Shown here piece after piece: positions 34,369 through 42,882 of a stretch of 64,000 nucleotides of DNA. This stretch comes from Candidatus Hydrogenedentota bacterium (lineage in GTDB: Bacteria > Hydrogenedentota > Hydrogenedentia > Hydrogenedentales > SLHB01). The stretch spans positions 1-64,000 of the forward strand of contig JACRLJ010000106.1 of NCBI GenBank assembly GCA_016215105.1, written 5' to 3'. The stretch's first letter is position 1. Every line of letters starts with the position of its first letter. The notes under the pieces are model-generated. The model was not told the DNA's origin, did not search any database, and worked only from the letters and a program-made list of their open reading frames with translations. A program made the translations under genes and the position numbers.

Positions 34369-35375
34369 ATGACCACCCCCGCGCTCCGCATCGCCATCGA
34401 CGCCAGTTGCGCCATGGAAACCCCCATGACCGGCGTAGGCTACGCCGCGCTCAATCTCCTGCGCGCCCTCTGCCGCAGCCCTCACGGATTCGATCTCAGA
34501 TTGTTCGGCACGCCGGACCGATCAACCCAGAACGCGCTCGACGATCTCCGTCCCCACTTTTCTACCTGGTACATTCGCCAAAACGCGCGCCAGCTCAAAT
34601 ACTTCCTTTGGCCCAGCCTGAACTGGCCGCCCATCGAATGGTTCTGCGGCGGCGTAGACATCGCCCACAACCTGTTTCACCAACTCCCCGCCGCGCGCAA
34701 CGCCCGCCGCATCGTCACGATCCACGATCTCTCATTCCTGTTCATGCCCGAGGTACACACGAAGCACAACGTCCAGAAGCAAACTCGCCTGGTCCGTCAC
34801 GGCGCGCGCCATGCCGACGCCATTGTCGCCGTCTCGGAACAGTGCCGCCACGAAATTATCGACACGCTGGGCGTCCCGGAAGATCGTGTGTACGTCGTAA
34901 GAAACGCCGTGGACCACACCGAATTCGCCGGCGCCCTCGATACCCCGCGGACCGAATCACTCAAGAAGCAACTTGGCCTCACCCACGAATACCTCATCCA
35001 CCTTGGCACGCTCGAACCGCGCAAGAACATCCCCCAACTCCTGCGCGCATACAACCGCCTCCGCGCGAAAATCGCCGACTGCCCCCAACTCCTCCTCGTC
35101 GGAAAACGCGGCTGGCTCTACTCGAAGCCATGGCTGCGGGTACGCCGGTAATCTGCTCCGACATCCCCGTCCTCCGCGAAGTCGCCGGTGATACTGCCAC
35201 CTACGCAAATCCAAAAGACGACGATGACCTCTATGCCGGTCTGGAAACCGCCATCCTCGAACCCGCCGCTGCCCGTGCCCGCGCGCAAACCGCCCTCGCC
35301 CGAGCCAAGTCCTTCACGTGGGACAACAGCGCAGACGCGTTGGCCCGCCTATATCGAACTCTCGTCTCAAAATAG
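34369..35375 (+). pseudogene. Broken group 1 (GT4) glycosyltransferase with internal deletion and frame change
   Basis: The first part (34369-35151, about 260 residues) has the GT4 N-terminal domain and linker, including IVTIHDLSFLFMP, DAIVAVSEQCRHEI and LIHLGTLEPRKNIPQLLRAY, but ends abnormally just after LLLVGKRGWLY. The missing family C-terminus continues in another frame from about 35118 (LLEAMAAGTPVICSDIPVL) to the stop at 35373-35375. Family members have roughly 60 residues between these motifs, so a deletion of perhaps 150-200 nt that is not a multiple of three probably removed part of the donor site. The junction reads GGCTGGCTCTACTCGAAGCC. The truncated product should be inactive, unless the break is an assembly error. 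Confidence 0.75.
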
Positions 35376-35404
35376 CCGCGTACCCCCGAAACGTATCATC
35401 GGCG

Positions 35405-35827
35405 CTATTTGACGCTCTTCTTGAGCGCGGCCTGGGCCTTCTTCGCGTCGTCGGCGCTGTCGAACGCAAAATACACCACGCACCGCTTGCCCAACGCCGC
35501 CGCTGAAATCCCCCGAACATTGATCCCGGCGTCGGCCAGCGCTCGCGTGATCTTGGCGCCCAACCCCGGCTTGTCGGGCCCTTCAAGACGCAACGACTGC
35601 AGGCTCGCGGCCTTCGCCAATCCCGCGGCGGCCGCGGCTTTGGTTTGTTTTGCGCCCTTCAGAGGAGCGACAAACGCGACACCCGTTCCCGGTTGAGCGC
35701 GCCGTGCTATCACAAATTCGAGTTCCGCGCCCGCCGCCGCCAACGCCTCAAGCTTGCCGGCCAACCCGCCAGGCCGGTCTTCAATCGTCCCCGCCCATAC
35801 ATCCACCTTCTGAATCGTGTACGCCAT
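35405..35827 (-). CDS. ACT-domain protein
   Basis: This 140-residue protein has two ACT-like regulatory folds. The first covers residues about 7-65 (VWAGTIEDRPGGLAGKLEAL), the second about 77-138 (LEGPDKPGLGAKITRALADAGINV). Both have the DxPGxL-type ligand turn. ACT domains bind amino acids or other small molecules and control metabolic enzymes, but no enzyme domain is attached here. GGAGG lies shortly before the ATG at 35827. It is convergent with the broken glycosyltransferase and stands alone. A free-standing sensor or an adaptor for an enzyme coded elsewhere is likely; the ligand is unknown. Confidence 0.85.
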   Translation of the reverse strand: MAYTIQKVDVWAGTIEDRPGGLAGKLEALAAAGAELEFVIARRAQPGTGVAFVAPLKGAKQTKAAAAAGLAKAASLQSLRLEGPDKPGLGAKITRALADAGINVRGISAAALGKRCVVYFAFDSADDAKKAQAALKKSVK

Positions 35828-36203
35828 GGCCTTTCCTCCTCTGTTGTGCCGTTCGGTGCTCCAACAAGAACACCGGTACGTACCCGGCGCCGCCGTTAGC
35901 GGACCGGCGACCCGGATAGCGTCACATCGCGCTACGCATCGATAGTATTATACGCCTCCTGAACGCTACCGATGCGATCAATCAGCACAGGCAAGTCCCA
36001 AGGGACGCCAGGATAGTAGCCCCCAAGCTCACGGATATCCCCACAATTGCGTCCCCGCATTTTCTGTTGCATCTAGCCAGCGCGCGGTTCTACTCTTGAT
36101 CTGCGGGGGATTCCGCGCCACGCCCCGCGAAAACCCAACGCTAGAGAAATGACTCCTTCCCGAGCGCAACTCTGGGGACGAGGAGAACAACGAAATCGGC
36201 CGC
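35828..36203. other. 376-nt intergenic region, no recognised feature
   Basis: This is the divergent spacer between the ACT gene and the secreted six-hairpin protein gene. I found no gene, clear promoter or strong hairpin. AGGAG occurs about 19 nt before the ATG at 36204, too far for a standard ribosome site. Confidence 0.5.
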
Positions 36204-37988
36204 ATGCGCCTGGCGTCAGAACAAAGACAGTGGAGAAGCCCCTTGCTCAGAGCTGTAATACTTGTGATTGCACTTACAACGCTTGGACTGACTCCGGGCA
36301 GCGCGCGGGCCGGCAGCGCCGAGGGCAATGGTCAACAACTATTCCGCGAGACAGGAACCGATAAGGCCGAGAGTTTTGCGGCGGTGTCCCCCGTTCACAC
36401 ATTCGATGTGATGAATTCCGGCGCGTCCTATCAGATGCTGACGTTTGAGGCGAGCGCCAGCGCGATACTCTCTCCCAGCATCGTCCGCAATGCTCCAGGC
36501 GAGCGCAAGACGGTGCAGATGACTATCGGACCCGGCGTCGAGTCGTTCGACCTGCGCTACGCGGTTTCGGTATCCACGACTCCGTTCGGCGCGCACACAA
36601 ACCGTTACCGCGCCTACTGCGAAGGCGAAACCTCTATGTGCGTCCCCGTCGCGCAAGATCTTTACGCCGCTATCCAAGCGCGGGCGGAATCCATCTGCAA
36701 GGAGTCCAAAGAACTCGTCACGGACAAAGACATGCCCGCCGGCACGCACATCTACACACCCGGTCCAGCATACAGGGCCGCCGGCCTATTCGCCCGGGAC
36801 TTTCTCTATCAACTGGAAGGCTCGTACCGCGACACCGTCACGGCCGACGAGGTAAAGCGCGCCGTGGATTACCTTACACTCAAACAACTCGCAGAGAACC
36901 GGAAAGTTGGCCCCTACACCTACCCGAAGGGCGCTATCCCGGATCACGTGTATCCCGACGGGCGCTATTGCTGGGGACCGGGGCTGTTCTACGGTAATGA
37001 CACGGCCCATTTCAATCGTCCTTCGATGGACGAGGCCATGTGCTACATCCTGCTGGCGTGGCATTATGGTTACAGGGCCGCTTGGGACAACGCATGGCAG
37101 GCGTGGTTTAATTCGAAGCCGGAGCGCTTCACGAATGCTTGGAACAGTGTGCCACGAAACCCCAAGACGGGTCTCGTAACGCAATGGACGACGCCCGGCC
37201 ATATCGGCGCCAACGGTGTCACGGAAACCACCGGGGCCTGTGTGATGTGGGGATTCCACGACTCCTACGCTTTCGGAGGCGATGACATGGGGACCTCGGT
37301 CTTGGCCTGCAACGCCGCTCGAGCCCTGGCGGACATGCATGATCACGTTTCCGATTCCGCATCCGCAAAGACGTGGGACCTCGCGGCCACATCCATGCGT
37401 GACGCGATTCGGACGCAGTTCAACCCTGCCGGATACCTCCCGTGGGGCGTCGGACCAGCGGCGCCGACGATGGCGTCTCCGGACGTCACGGGCTACGCAG
37501 TCTGGTCAGGAATACTCTCCGACGCACAGGCCGACGCCGCCTCGGATTGGTTTGCAGCGCGCTACAACGCCGACAAGGCGGCGGGTGGCGCCGCCGACCT
37601 CTTTCACATGGCGCCTGGGTTTAGAGGTTCAGTTCGTATGGCCCGCAAAGCCGATGACGTGACGCCCGGCCGCCATGTCTGGCCAGACATGTCCCCTCCG
37701 CATTGGGAGAACCTCGCCTACGGCTACAACGCCTACCAGGACGGAGGCTATTGGTACTACAGAAGTCTCGGAATCGCGGCGGCGCTCTGGCGCAAGCATC
37801 CAATAGAAGCCAAGGAGTGGGTGGAAAACACCTATGCCGACATAACGACCGCGGACGAAAACCACCCCTACGAACGCATCGACGGCGCCAAGCCGGTCAA
37901 CAACCGCTACAACGCGTCGGTCGGGCCTGTCCGTGGAATGGGAATGCCCGCAATCGCATATTCCGTGAACGTACACGTTCGCCGCTAA
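36204..37988 (+). CDS. Secreted protein with six-hairpin (alpha/alpha barrel) glycosidase-like fold
   Basis: A 594-residue protein. The signal peptide is at residues about 14-36 (LLRAVILVIALTTLGLTPGSARA). An N-terminal beta-rich part (about 40-140) precedes a domain rich in paired helices and aromatic residues, with a pattern like six-hairpin glycosidases (DEAMCYILLAWHYGYRAAW, TGACVMWGFHDSYAFGGDDMG, PPHWENLAYGYNAYQDGGYW). I cannot fix the GH family or the catalytic acids. The ATG at 36204 lacks a close ribosome site; a TTG 13 codons later with GGAG upstream is a possible alternative start. It is probably a periplasmic or secreted enzyme on plant or microbial polysaccharide, by fold analogy only. 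Confidence 0.72.
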   Translation: MRLASEQRQWRSPLLRAVILVIALTTLGLTPGSARAGSAEGNGQQLFRETGTDKAESFAAVSPVHTFDVMNSGASYQMLTFEASASAILSPSIVRNAPGERKTVQMTIGPGVESFDLRYAVSVSTTPFGAHTNRYRAYCEGETSMCVPVAQDLYAAIQARAESICKESKELVTDKDMPAGTHIYTPGPAYRAAGLFARDFLYQLEGSYRDTVTADEVKRAVDYLTLKQLAENRKVGPYTYPKGAIPDHVYPDGRYCWGPGLFYGNDTAHFNRPSMDEAMCYILLAWHYGYRAAWDNAWQAWFNSKPERFTNAWNSVPRNPKTGLVTQWTTPGHIGANGVTETTGACVMWGFHDSYAFGGDDMGTSVLACNAARALADMHDHVSDSASAKTWDLAATSMRDAIRTQFNPAGYLPWGVGPAAPTMASPDVTGYAVWSGILSDAQADAASDWFAARYNADKAAGGAADLFHMAPGFRGSVRMARKADDVTPGRHVWPDMSPPHWENLAYGYNAYQDGGYWYYRSLGIAAALWRKHPIEAKEWVENTYADITTADENHPYERIDGAKPVNNRYNASVGPVRGMGMPAIAYSVNVHVRR

Positions 37989-38291
37989 CACGAATTCGGC
38001 CCCCAACGAAGGCGCGATTGTCCCGCCACGCCGCGCCAACGCGCGCGCTTGCACTCCCTTGTGCGGTAAACGCGTTCTTGGCCCCATGGAACACGCCCTG
38101 GGCCCTATGGTTCGACCCGCAAGCCCGGGCGTCCCTTCTGCAGGCGCGGCCAGATTCCGCTCTTTGGCTGAAGTACTGGAACACACCAAAAGGATGGCGC
38201 AGTGCAAGAAGTATATCCGTAGTGTCCCAAATGGCGCTCCCGCGCACTTCCCATCTCAGCGAAAACATCCTCGCCGAGAAAGCTGCACCCA
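37989..38291. other. 303-nt convergent intergenic region
   Basis: This region lies between the six-hairpin protein gene and the sialidase-like/dockerin gene, which converge. It contains GGCGCGGCCAGA near 38137, which also forms part of the inverted repeat at 30374-30460. I saw no clear terminator hairpin with a T-run and no gene. Confidence 0.45.
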
Positions 38292-39779
38292 CTACCTTTC
38301 AAGGACAGCGTTGATAACGCGTTGAACGTCTACGGCGTTGATTTGACCATCGTTGTCTGTGTCGACGTTGAACGCGACCGCTAAACCCAACGCTCCATTG
38401 ATGACAAGTTGAACGTCGACCGCGTCGAGTAGATTGTCTAAGTTGACGTCGCCAACCATCCCTGCGGAGACAGGGGTGAGTACAAAGTTGACTTCAATTG
38501 AGTCCCCATTGGGTACGGAGTGGCTGACGGTACTGCTCTGAAAACCTTTGGCGCTTGCGTCAATCGAATAGCGCCCTTCAGGAATCGCAGGGATCGCGTA
38601 AAGACCCGCCGCATTCGTCTCCGTAGAAATATTGGACCGTCCCAAGAGTGTAATCCGCACGTTGGGTATGCCCTCGTTAGTAGCGGACGAAACGGCCGAT
38701 CCGGCGATCGTCCCAGGGAAAATGCCTTTGCTCAGTTGTGTGTCGGCCTCGGAGATCGCCCCGGGATTGAATACCACGTCCTGATCCTTAACGGTGTAAT
38801 TGGGGAGTCTAAATTGCAGCTTCACGGACACCGATGCTTTCAGCGTCGGCAGATTGCGAAACGCATATTCGCCATCGCCGCAGGTATAGGTCTCATCCGT
38901 TGGCGTTCCATCAATCGAAGCCATAACATGCACGCCGACGAGAGGCTTACCGTTATCGACGTCGGTAACGACGCCCCGGATACCTTGCGTGAACGTGGCC
39001 AGATTCACTGGAAAATGGACAAAAACGGTCTTCCCCTCCTCGATAGTGACTGATTTGACGGCGGACTCGTGCGTCGCTGAGTAGAGACGAATGACGTAAT
39101 TCCCTGGCGCAAGGTTGGGCGCTTCGAATTCGCCAACTTTGTTGGCGGGTACGATGCGCATGGCTTCGATATCCGGTTCCACATCCGTGATGACGAGCGC
39201 GGCGCAGTCCACGAGAGCGCTCGTCGCGGCGTCTTGCACGACACCGCGCAGGGTCCCCGTAACGGCCGTGGTCGCGAAAAGAATATCCGGATCCGAACCG
39301 ATGGTGTTGTCGAGCGAATTGTATGATCGCCACGCTGCCACCCACGTCCCGCGCCCATCCGTGGTCAAATCCGCTGCCGTATCATGGTCGGACGGGCTGT
39401 CCGCCGCAGCGGTCGAATTTACGGGTTGGGGCGCGGACCATGTTTCGCCGTTGTCGGCCGAGCAGAGGCTGAATATGTCATAGTCGGCGCCGAACGTTCC
39501 GTCAATAGTATCCCCCGTCCAAAACAACATCAGCCAATTCCCAAGCGTGTCCGTAGCCAGCGCGCTGCACGCGTCCCCTTCCGTATCAGTGTCAAAATGG
39601 GGGTGGGGCGGATAGCGTTTCACAAATGTAAAATCATTGCTGTAACTCTGGCCGAAATAAATGTCGGTTTCCTCGTTGCCGCAGCAATCACCCCGGCTCC
39701 ACGTCACCGTCCACGTTCCTTTCGCATCCGTGGCGAGGCGCGGCTCCAGGTCCCGGCGCGTCGCGCCAATGGTCGTCAT
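38292..39779 (-). CDS. C-terminal half of a split sialidase-like/dockerin protein
   Basis: A 495-residue frame. Residues about 1-172 continue the sialidase (BNR)-type beta-propeller of the upstream frame (ATDAKGTWTVTWSRG, DGRGTWVAAWRSYNSLDN). Three carboxypeptidase-regulatory-like or transthyretin-like domains follow (about 175-435; GVVQDAATSALVDCA, GVVTDVDNGKPLVGV, GSAVSSATNEGIPNV). The last 55 residues are a type I dockerin-like pair (GDVNLDNLLDAVDVQLVI and VDTDNDGQINAVDVQRVI). It has no signal peptide and its ATG overlaps the previous stop as ATGA, so either a one-nucleotide frameshift has split one gene or the halves are coupled. I favour a frameshift because the propeller repeats run across the join. 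Confidence 0.8.
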   Translation of the reverse strand: MTTIGATRRDLEPRLATDAKGTWTVTWSRGDCCGNEETDIYFGQSYSNDFTFVKRYPPHPHFDTDTEGDACSALATDTLGNWLMLFWTGDTIDGTFGADYDIFSLCSADNGETWSAPQPVNSTAAADSPSDHDTAADLTTDGRGTWVAAWRSYNSLDNTIGSDPDILFATTAVTGTLRGVVQDAATSALVDCAALVITDVEPDIEAMRIVPANKVGEFEAPNLAPGNYVIRLYSATHESAVKSVTIEEGKTVFVHFPVNLATFTQGIRGVVTDVDNGKPLVGVHVMASIDGTPTDETYTCGDGEYAFRNLPTLKASVSVKLQFRLPNYTVKDQDVVFNPGAISEADTQLSKGIFPGTIAGSAVSSATNEGIPNVRITLLGRSNISTETNAAGLYAIPAIPEGRYSIDASAKGFQSSTVSHSVPNGDSIEVNFVLTPVSAGMVGDVNLDNLLDAVDVQLVINGALGLAVAFNVDTDNDGQINAVDVQRVINAVLER

Positions 39780-40585
39780 GGGATTCGTAAGATAATTCGG
39801 TCGTCATAAATACCGTTGAGCGCGCCGAAGTGCGACCACACGACAAGCCAATTGCCGGCGCCATCTGTGGAAACGCGGGGTTGAACGTTATCCGGCAATG
39901 TTCGGGGCGTCGTGATAAGGGTCGTAGGCGCGCCCCAGGAAACGCCATTGTTCGTCGAACGAGTCCAAAAGATACCCCCTTGCTGCGACCACACCGCTAC
40001 CCACGTTCCCCGGCCGTCGCTGGCAGCATGCGGCTGGTCCATTATGCTGACGCTATAGCCGAATGTGGTGGGCACGGGCGTGCTCAAAGCATATGGCGCA
40101 TTCCAACTCTGCCCGCCGTCCACCGATCGCGCGCCCGCGATAAAGGAATTCGTGATGTCACTGCGTACCCAAAACGCAAGCCAAACCGAACTCGACCCCG
40201 CCGCGGCAAACGGAGCAGTATCGTTCGTCGAGTCCGTGCCGGCGTCCGTATTCAATGACGCTACAGCGGACCAACTCGCAGCTTTGTCCGTCGAACGAGC
40301 AAACAGAATATCCCAGTCCGTCTCGTTGCCGACAGTAGACCGATGAGCTTGCCACACCGTGAGCCATGTACCGGCGCCATCATTCCCTATGGCAGGCGCC
40401 GAATCGTCAATCTGGAAGTCGTCAGCGGCGGTCGAGTTTAGCGCCTTCGCGGCTGACCAGTGAATGCCCGCGCCGCTGGCAAAGGTGTTGAGACTAGACA
40501 GGATGAACATGCCCCCGAGAAACAGGAACCTGTCTCCTATTCTTCCTCGCGTCGTTCTACGTATATGATCCTTCTTACGGTTCAT
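39776..40585 (-). CDS. N-terminal half of a split sialidase-like secreted protein
   Basis: About 269 residues from the ATG at 40585. A signal peptide (FLFLGGMFILSSLNTFASGA) leads into four sialidase-type repeats (GAGTWLTVWQAHRS, DILFARSTDKAASWSAV, GGQSWNAPYAL, GAGNWLVVWSHFG). The frame stops after GIYDDRIILRIP, but the expected next repeat (TTIGATRRDLEPRLATD) continues directly in the neighbouring frame. Thus it is most likely the front of one protein of about 765 residues with the partner at 38292-39779. It could be a real frameshift, a sequencing error or recoding at the ATGA overlap. Sialidase catalytic residues are not evident, so the propeller may bind sugars or proteins. Confidence 0.78.
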   Translation of the reverse strand: MNRKKDHIRRTTRGRIGDRFLFLGGMFILSSLNTFASGAGIHWSAAKALNSTAADDFQIDDSAPAIGNDGAGTWLTVWQAHRSTVGNETDWDILFARSTDKAASWSAVASLNTDAGTDSTNDTAPFAAAGSSSVWLAFWVRSDITNSFIAGARSVDGGQSWNAPYALSTPVPTTFGYSVSIMDQPHAASDGRGTWVAVWSQQGGIFWTRSTNNGVSWGAPTTLITTPRTLPDNVQPRVSTDGAGNWLVVWSHFGALNGIYDDRIILRIP

Positions 40586-40731
40586 ATCGAGTGTGACACC
40601 AGTCCCCAATTGCTTCTGTCGCGGCTGTCTACAATCGGGCTGAATCAGCGCGCCAGCGCCCCATCGAATACGCTTCTGGCTTCATTATGGGCCGCTGAAT
40701 GTCGCCTGTCAAGGAGCTAGGGTTGAACTAT

Positions 40732-40771
40732 CCGCGCCGCGTCAAACGACCGGCTTTCCGTCCGAACTCCT
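40732..40771 (-). promoter_or_regulatory. Shared 40-nt upstream element, copy 2
   Basis: This block matches 30454-30493 at 32 of 40 positions, ungapped. It lies 147 nt upstream of the ATG of the sialidase-like/dockerin gene, close to the 126-nt distance of copy 1 from its own gene. Both genes are on the minus strand and both encode secreted proteins with dockerin-like repeats, which suggests common regulation. Confidence 0.5.
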
Positions 40772-40825
40772 GGATCGAGTGCTGAGATTGAGGGAAACTA
40801 GGGGGAATTGGGAAGAGATGTGACT

Positions 40826-40856
40826 CGTTCCCACGTTGCGCTTTGGGACGTGAACG
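40826..40856. repeat. Degenerate REP-like hairpin
   Basis: CGTTCCCACGTTGCGC and TTTGGGACGTGAACG form an imperfect stem related to the perfect hairpin at 34322-34346. It lies in the spacer upstream of the alcohol dehydrogenase pseudogene. Confidence 0.4.
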
Positions 40857-40996
40857 CCCAATAAACGGACTGGCGCTGCGATCATGCCAGTTTTGTTTAA
40901 CCTAGCCGGTGCCGGCGGCGGGAGAAACTACTACAATTCTGACCAACAGAACTGCTAGATTAACTTGCACTCAGCAGCACGGAGGAACGTAAACTC

Positions 40997-42017
40997 ATGA
41001 AGGCCATCCACATCAACGAAACCGGCGACCTCAATCGCCTCGTCTACGGCGAAGTCCCTTCTCCTCGCCCCGCGCCTGGAGAAGTCGTTATCAACGTTCG
41101 CGCCGCCGCCCTGAACCATCTCGATATCCGCGTGCGCCGCGGTAGGCCCGGTGTTCCAATTCAAGCCCCTCACGTCCTCGGTAGCGACGCATCTGGAACC
41201 ATCTCCGAACTCGGCCCAAGTGTGACCGGCCTGCATATCGGCGACGAGGTAATTCTGAACCCCGGCGTGAGTTGCGGCCATTGCGAGTTCTGTCTGCGCG
41301 GCGAGCAAAGTGAGTGCCCCGCTTTCGGAATCGTCGGCATGAGCCGCCCCGGAACCTTCGCCGAGCAGGTTTCCGTTCCCGCCGTAAACGTCCACCCCAA
41401 ACCTGCTCACCTCAACTTCGAGGAAGCCGCCGCGCTCCCCCTAGCCTACGTTACCGCATGGCGTCTCATCATGACGCGAGGCGGTCTCAAGGCCGGTGAA
41501 ACCGCGCTCATTCACGGTATTGGAGGCGGCGTGGCCATCGCCGCGCTTCAACTCGCCAAGCTCGCCGGCGCAACCGCTATCGTCACCTCGTCGTCGGACC
41601 ACAAACTCGCGCGGGCTCGCGCCCTCGGCGCCGATCACGGCGTCAACTACCGCAAGGTCGGGGACATCGCCACCGAAATAAAGAAGCTCACCGATGGCCG
41701 CGGCGTCTGACTCCGTCGGCGGCGCGACGTGGTCCGTCAATTTCGGTTCCGTGCGGCGCGGCGGACGAATCGTCATCTGCGGCATAACCGCAGGGGCCGA
41801 AGTCACCGCCAACTTGTCCCAGCTCTATTGGAACCAGATTTCCGTCATCGGCTCGACCATGGGTTCCAGCGAAGACTTCCGCAGCATGGTCGCCGCCGTC
41901 TCCGCCGCGCAACTGAAGCCCGTCATTGATTCGAAGTACGCCCTGCGCGATGCGAAGGAGGCCCAATCCCGCATGGAATCCGGCCAACAATTTGGAAAAC
42001 TGGCCCTCACTCCGTAA
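40997..42017 (+). pseudogene. Broken zinc-type alcohol dehydrogenase (MDR family)
   Basis: The first frame (40997-41710, 237 residues) has a good GGAGG site and the MDR N-terminus: NHLDIRVRRG, GSDASGTI, the structural-zinc-like cysteines CGHCEFCLRGEQSEC and the start of the NAD(P) site (GIGGGVAIAALQLAKLAGA). It stops at DGRGV followed by TGA. The rest of the domain continues in another frame from about 41705 (DSVGGATWSVNFGSVRRGGRIVICG) to the stop at 42015-42017. Relatives have about four more residues between DGRGV and DSVGG, so a deletion of roughly 10-14 nt is likely. The enzyme would be inactive. A sequence error cannot be ruled out. Confidence 0.75.
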
Positions 42018-42066
42018 GTGAATTTCGGACTGTCCCGCGGCTGCGGGAGGGAAGGCGTAGCAAGCG

Positions 42067-42702
42067 ATGGAGAGCTTCGTACTCAGACTGCGCGCAGTAA
42101 TCGAATGCGGCAATGCCGCCCACGCATTGAAAGATGTCGAGGGATTCCTGATGGACCCCGAAGGATACGCCCTGATGCTCTTGGCGGCGGAAGGCTACGG
42201 AGTCGGCGAAATCCTCGAGGTCGGCAGCTACATGGGCCGCTCCACCTGCTGGCTAGCCCTCGGAGCCAAACACGCCCACCGCGAGAAGGTCACCGCGGTC
42301 GACCATTTCAAAGGCTCTCCCGAACACCAATCCGGACGTGAGTGCGAAAGCCTTGCCCTCGTCGAAGAAGGAACCACGTTCAACCGTTTCATGGAAAACC
42401 TCCGCACTGCCGGTGTCCAGGATTACGTCGAGCCTATTATCGCCTCGTCCGAAGAGGCCGTTCGCAATTGGAATAAGCCCATCCGTCTGCTCTTTATCGA
42501 GGGCGACCATTCCTACGCAGCGTCTCGACGCGACTACGAACTCTGGTCCCCGTTTGTCGTCCCCGGCGGGTATATTTGCTTTCACGACATCGGCAATGCC
42601 CCAGGTGTGACCCTGTTCCACCAGGAACTTCTCAAGCAATCCTCGCAATACTCGCATATCGTTTCCGTTGTCAGTTTGTCCGTCCTCCAGAAAAACGCAT
42701 AG
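42067..42702 (+). CDS. Class I SAM-dependent methyltransferase (Methyltransf_24-like)
   Basis: A 211-residue Rossmann methyltransferase. The SAM-binding start is EVGSYMGRSTCWLA (residues about 51-64), the acidic strand after it ends in VTAVDHF, and the later IEGDHSYAASRRDYELW and PGGYICFHDIG match the Methyltransf_24/cephalosporin-hydroxylase-like group, where a metal may be held by Asp and His. Such enzymes often methylate sugars or small metabolites. The gene lies 49 nt after the broken alcohol dehydrogenase in the same direction. It is the usual length for the group. The substrate is unknown. Confidence 0.85.
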   Translation: MESFVLRLRAVIECGNAAHALKDVEGFLMDPEGYALMLLAAEGYGVGEILEVGSYMGRSTCWLALGAKHAHREKVTAVDHFKGSPEHQSGRECESLALVEEGTTFNRFMENLRTAGVQDYVEPIIASSEEAVRNWNKPIRLLFIEGDHSYAASRRDYELWSPFVVPGGYICFHDIGNAPGVTLFHQELLKQSSQYSHIVSVVSLSVLQKNA

Positions 42703-42749
42703 CCCCAAGAGGATCCCATGTTTTCAGATCGGAGACGCGCCTGCTAACA

Positions 42750-42797
42750 TGTCATTCTGAGCGGTAGCGAAGAATCCGCTACCAACGTGCGAGAGCC
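42750..42797. repeat. TGTCATTCTGA-type dispersed repeat, copy 1
   Basis: This 48-nt block matches 50137-50184 at 41 of 48 positions. It begins TGTCATTCTGAGCGGTAGCG and includes the 7-bp stem GGTAGCG/CGCTACC. Similar TCATTCTGAGCGAAGCGAAG repeats occur in intergenic DNA of many phyla. The role is unknown. Confidence 0.7.
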
Positions 42798-42882
42798 TTC
42801 CGCAGGAAGCAGGGCGTCTGGTATGCGCGGACTAAAGCATTCGCAAGGCCATACCCCGCAGGACGCGTCTGGAGGTGACCAA

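Larger units (their letters stand above)
40586..40996. other. 411-nt divergent intergenic region
   Basis: This spacer separates the sialidase-like gene from the broken alcohol dehydrogenase. It holds the shared upstream element (40732-40771) and a degenerate hairpin repeat (40826-40856). GGAGG just before 40997 serves the rightward gene. No coding sequence is credible. Confidence 0.5.

Noticed and set aside
36204-37988. PEP-CTERM sorting signal on secreted proteins
   Set aside because: The C-termini here and in the cohesin/dockerin, sialidase-like and rhamnosidase-like proteins lack the motif, membrane helix and basic tail.
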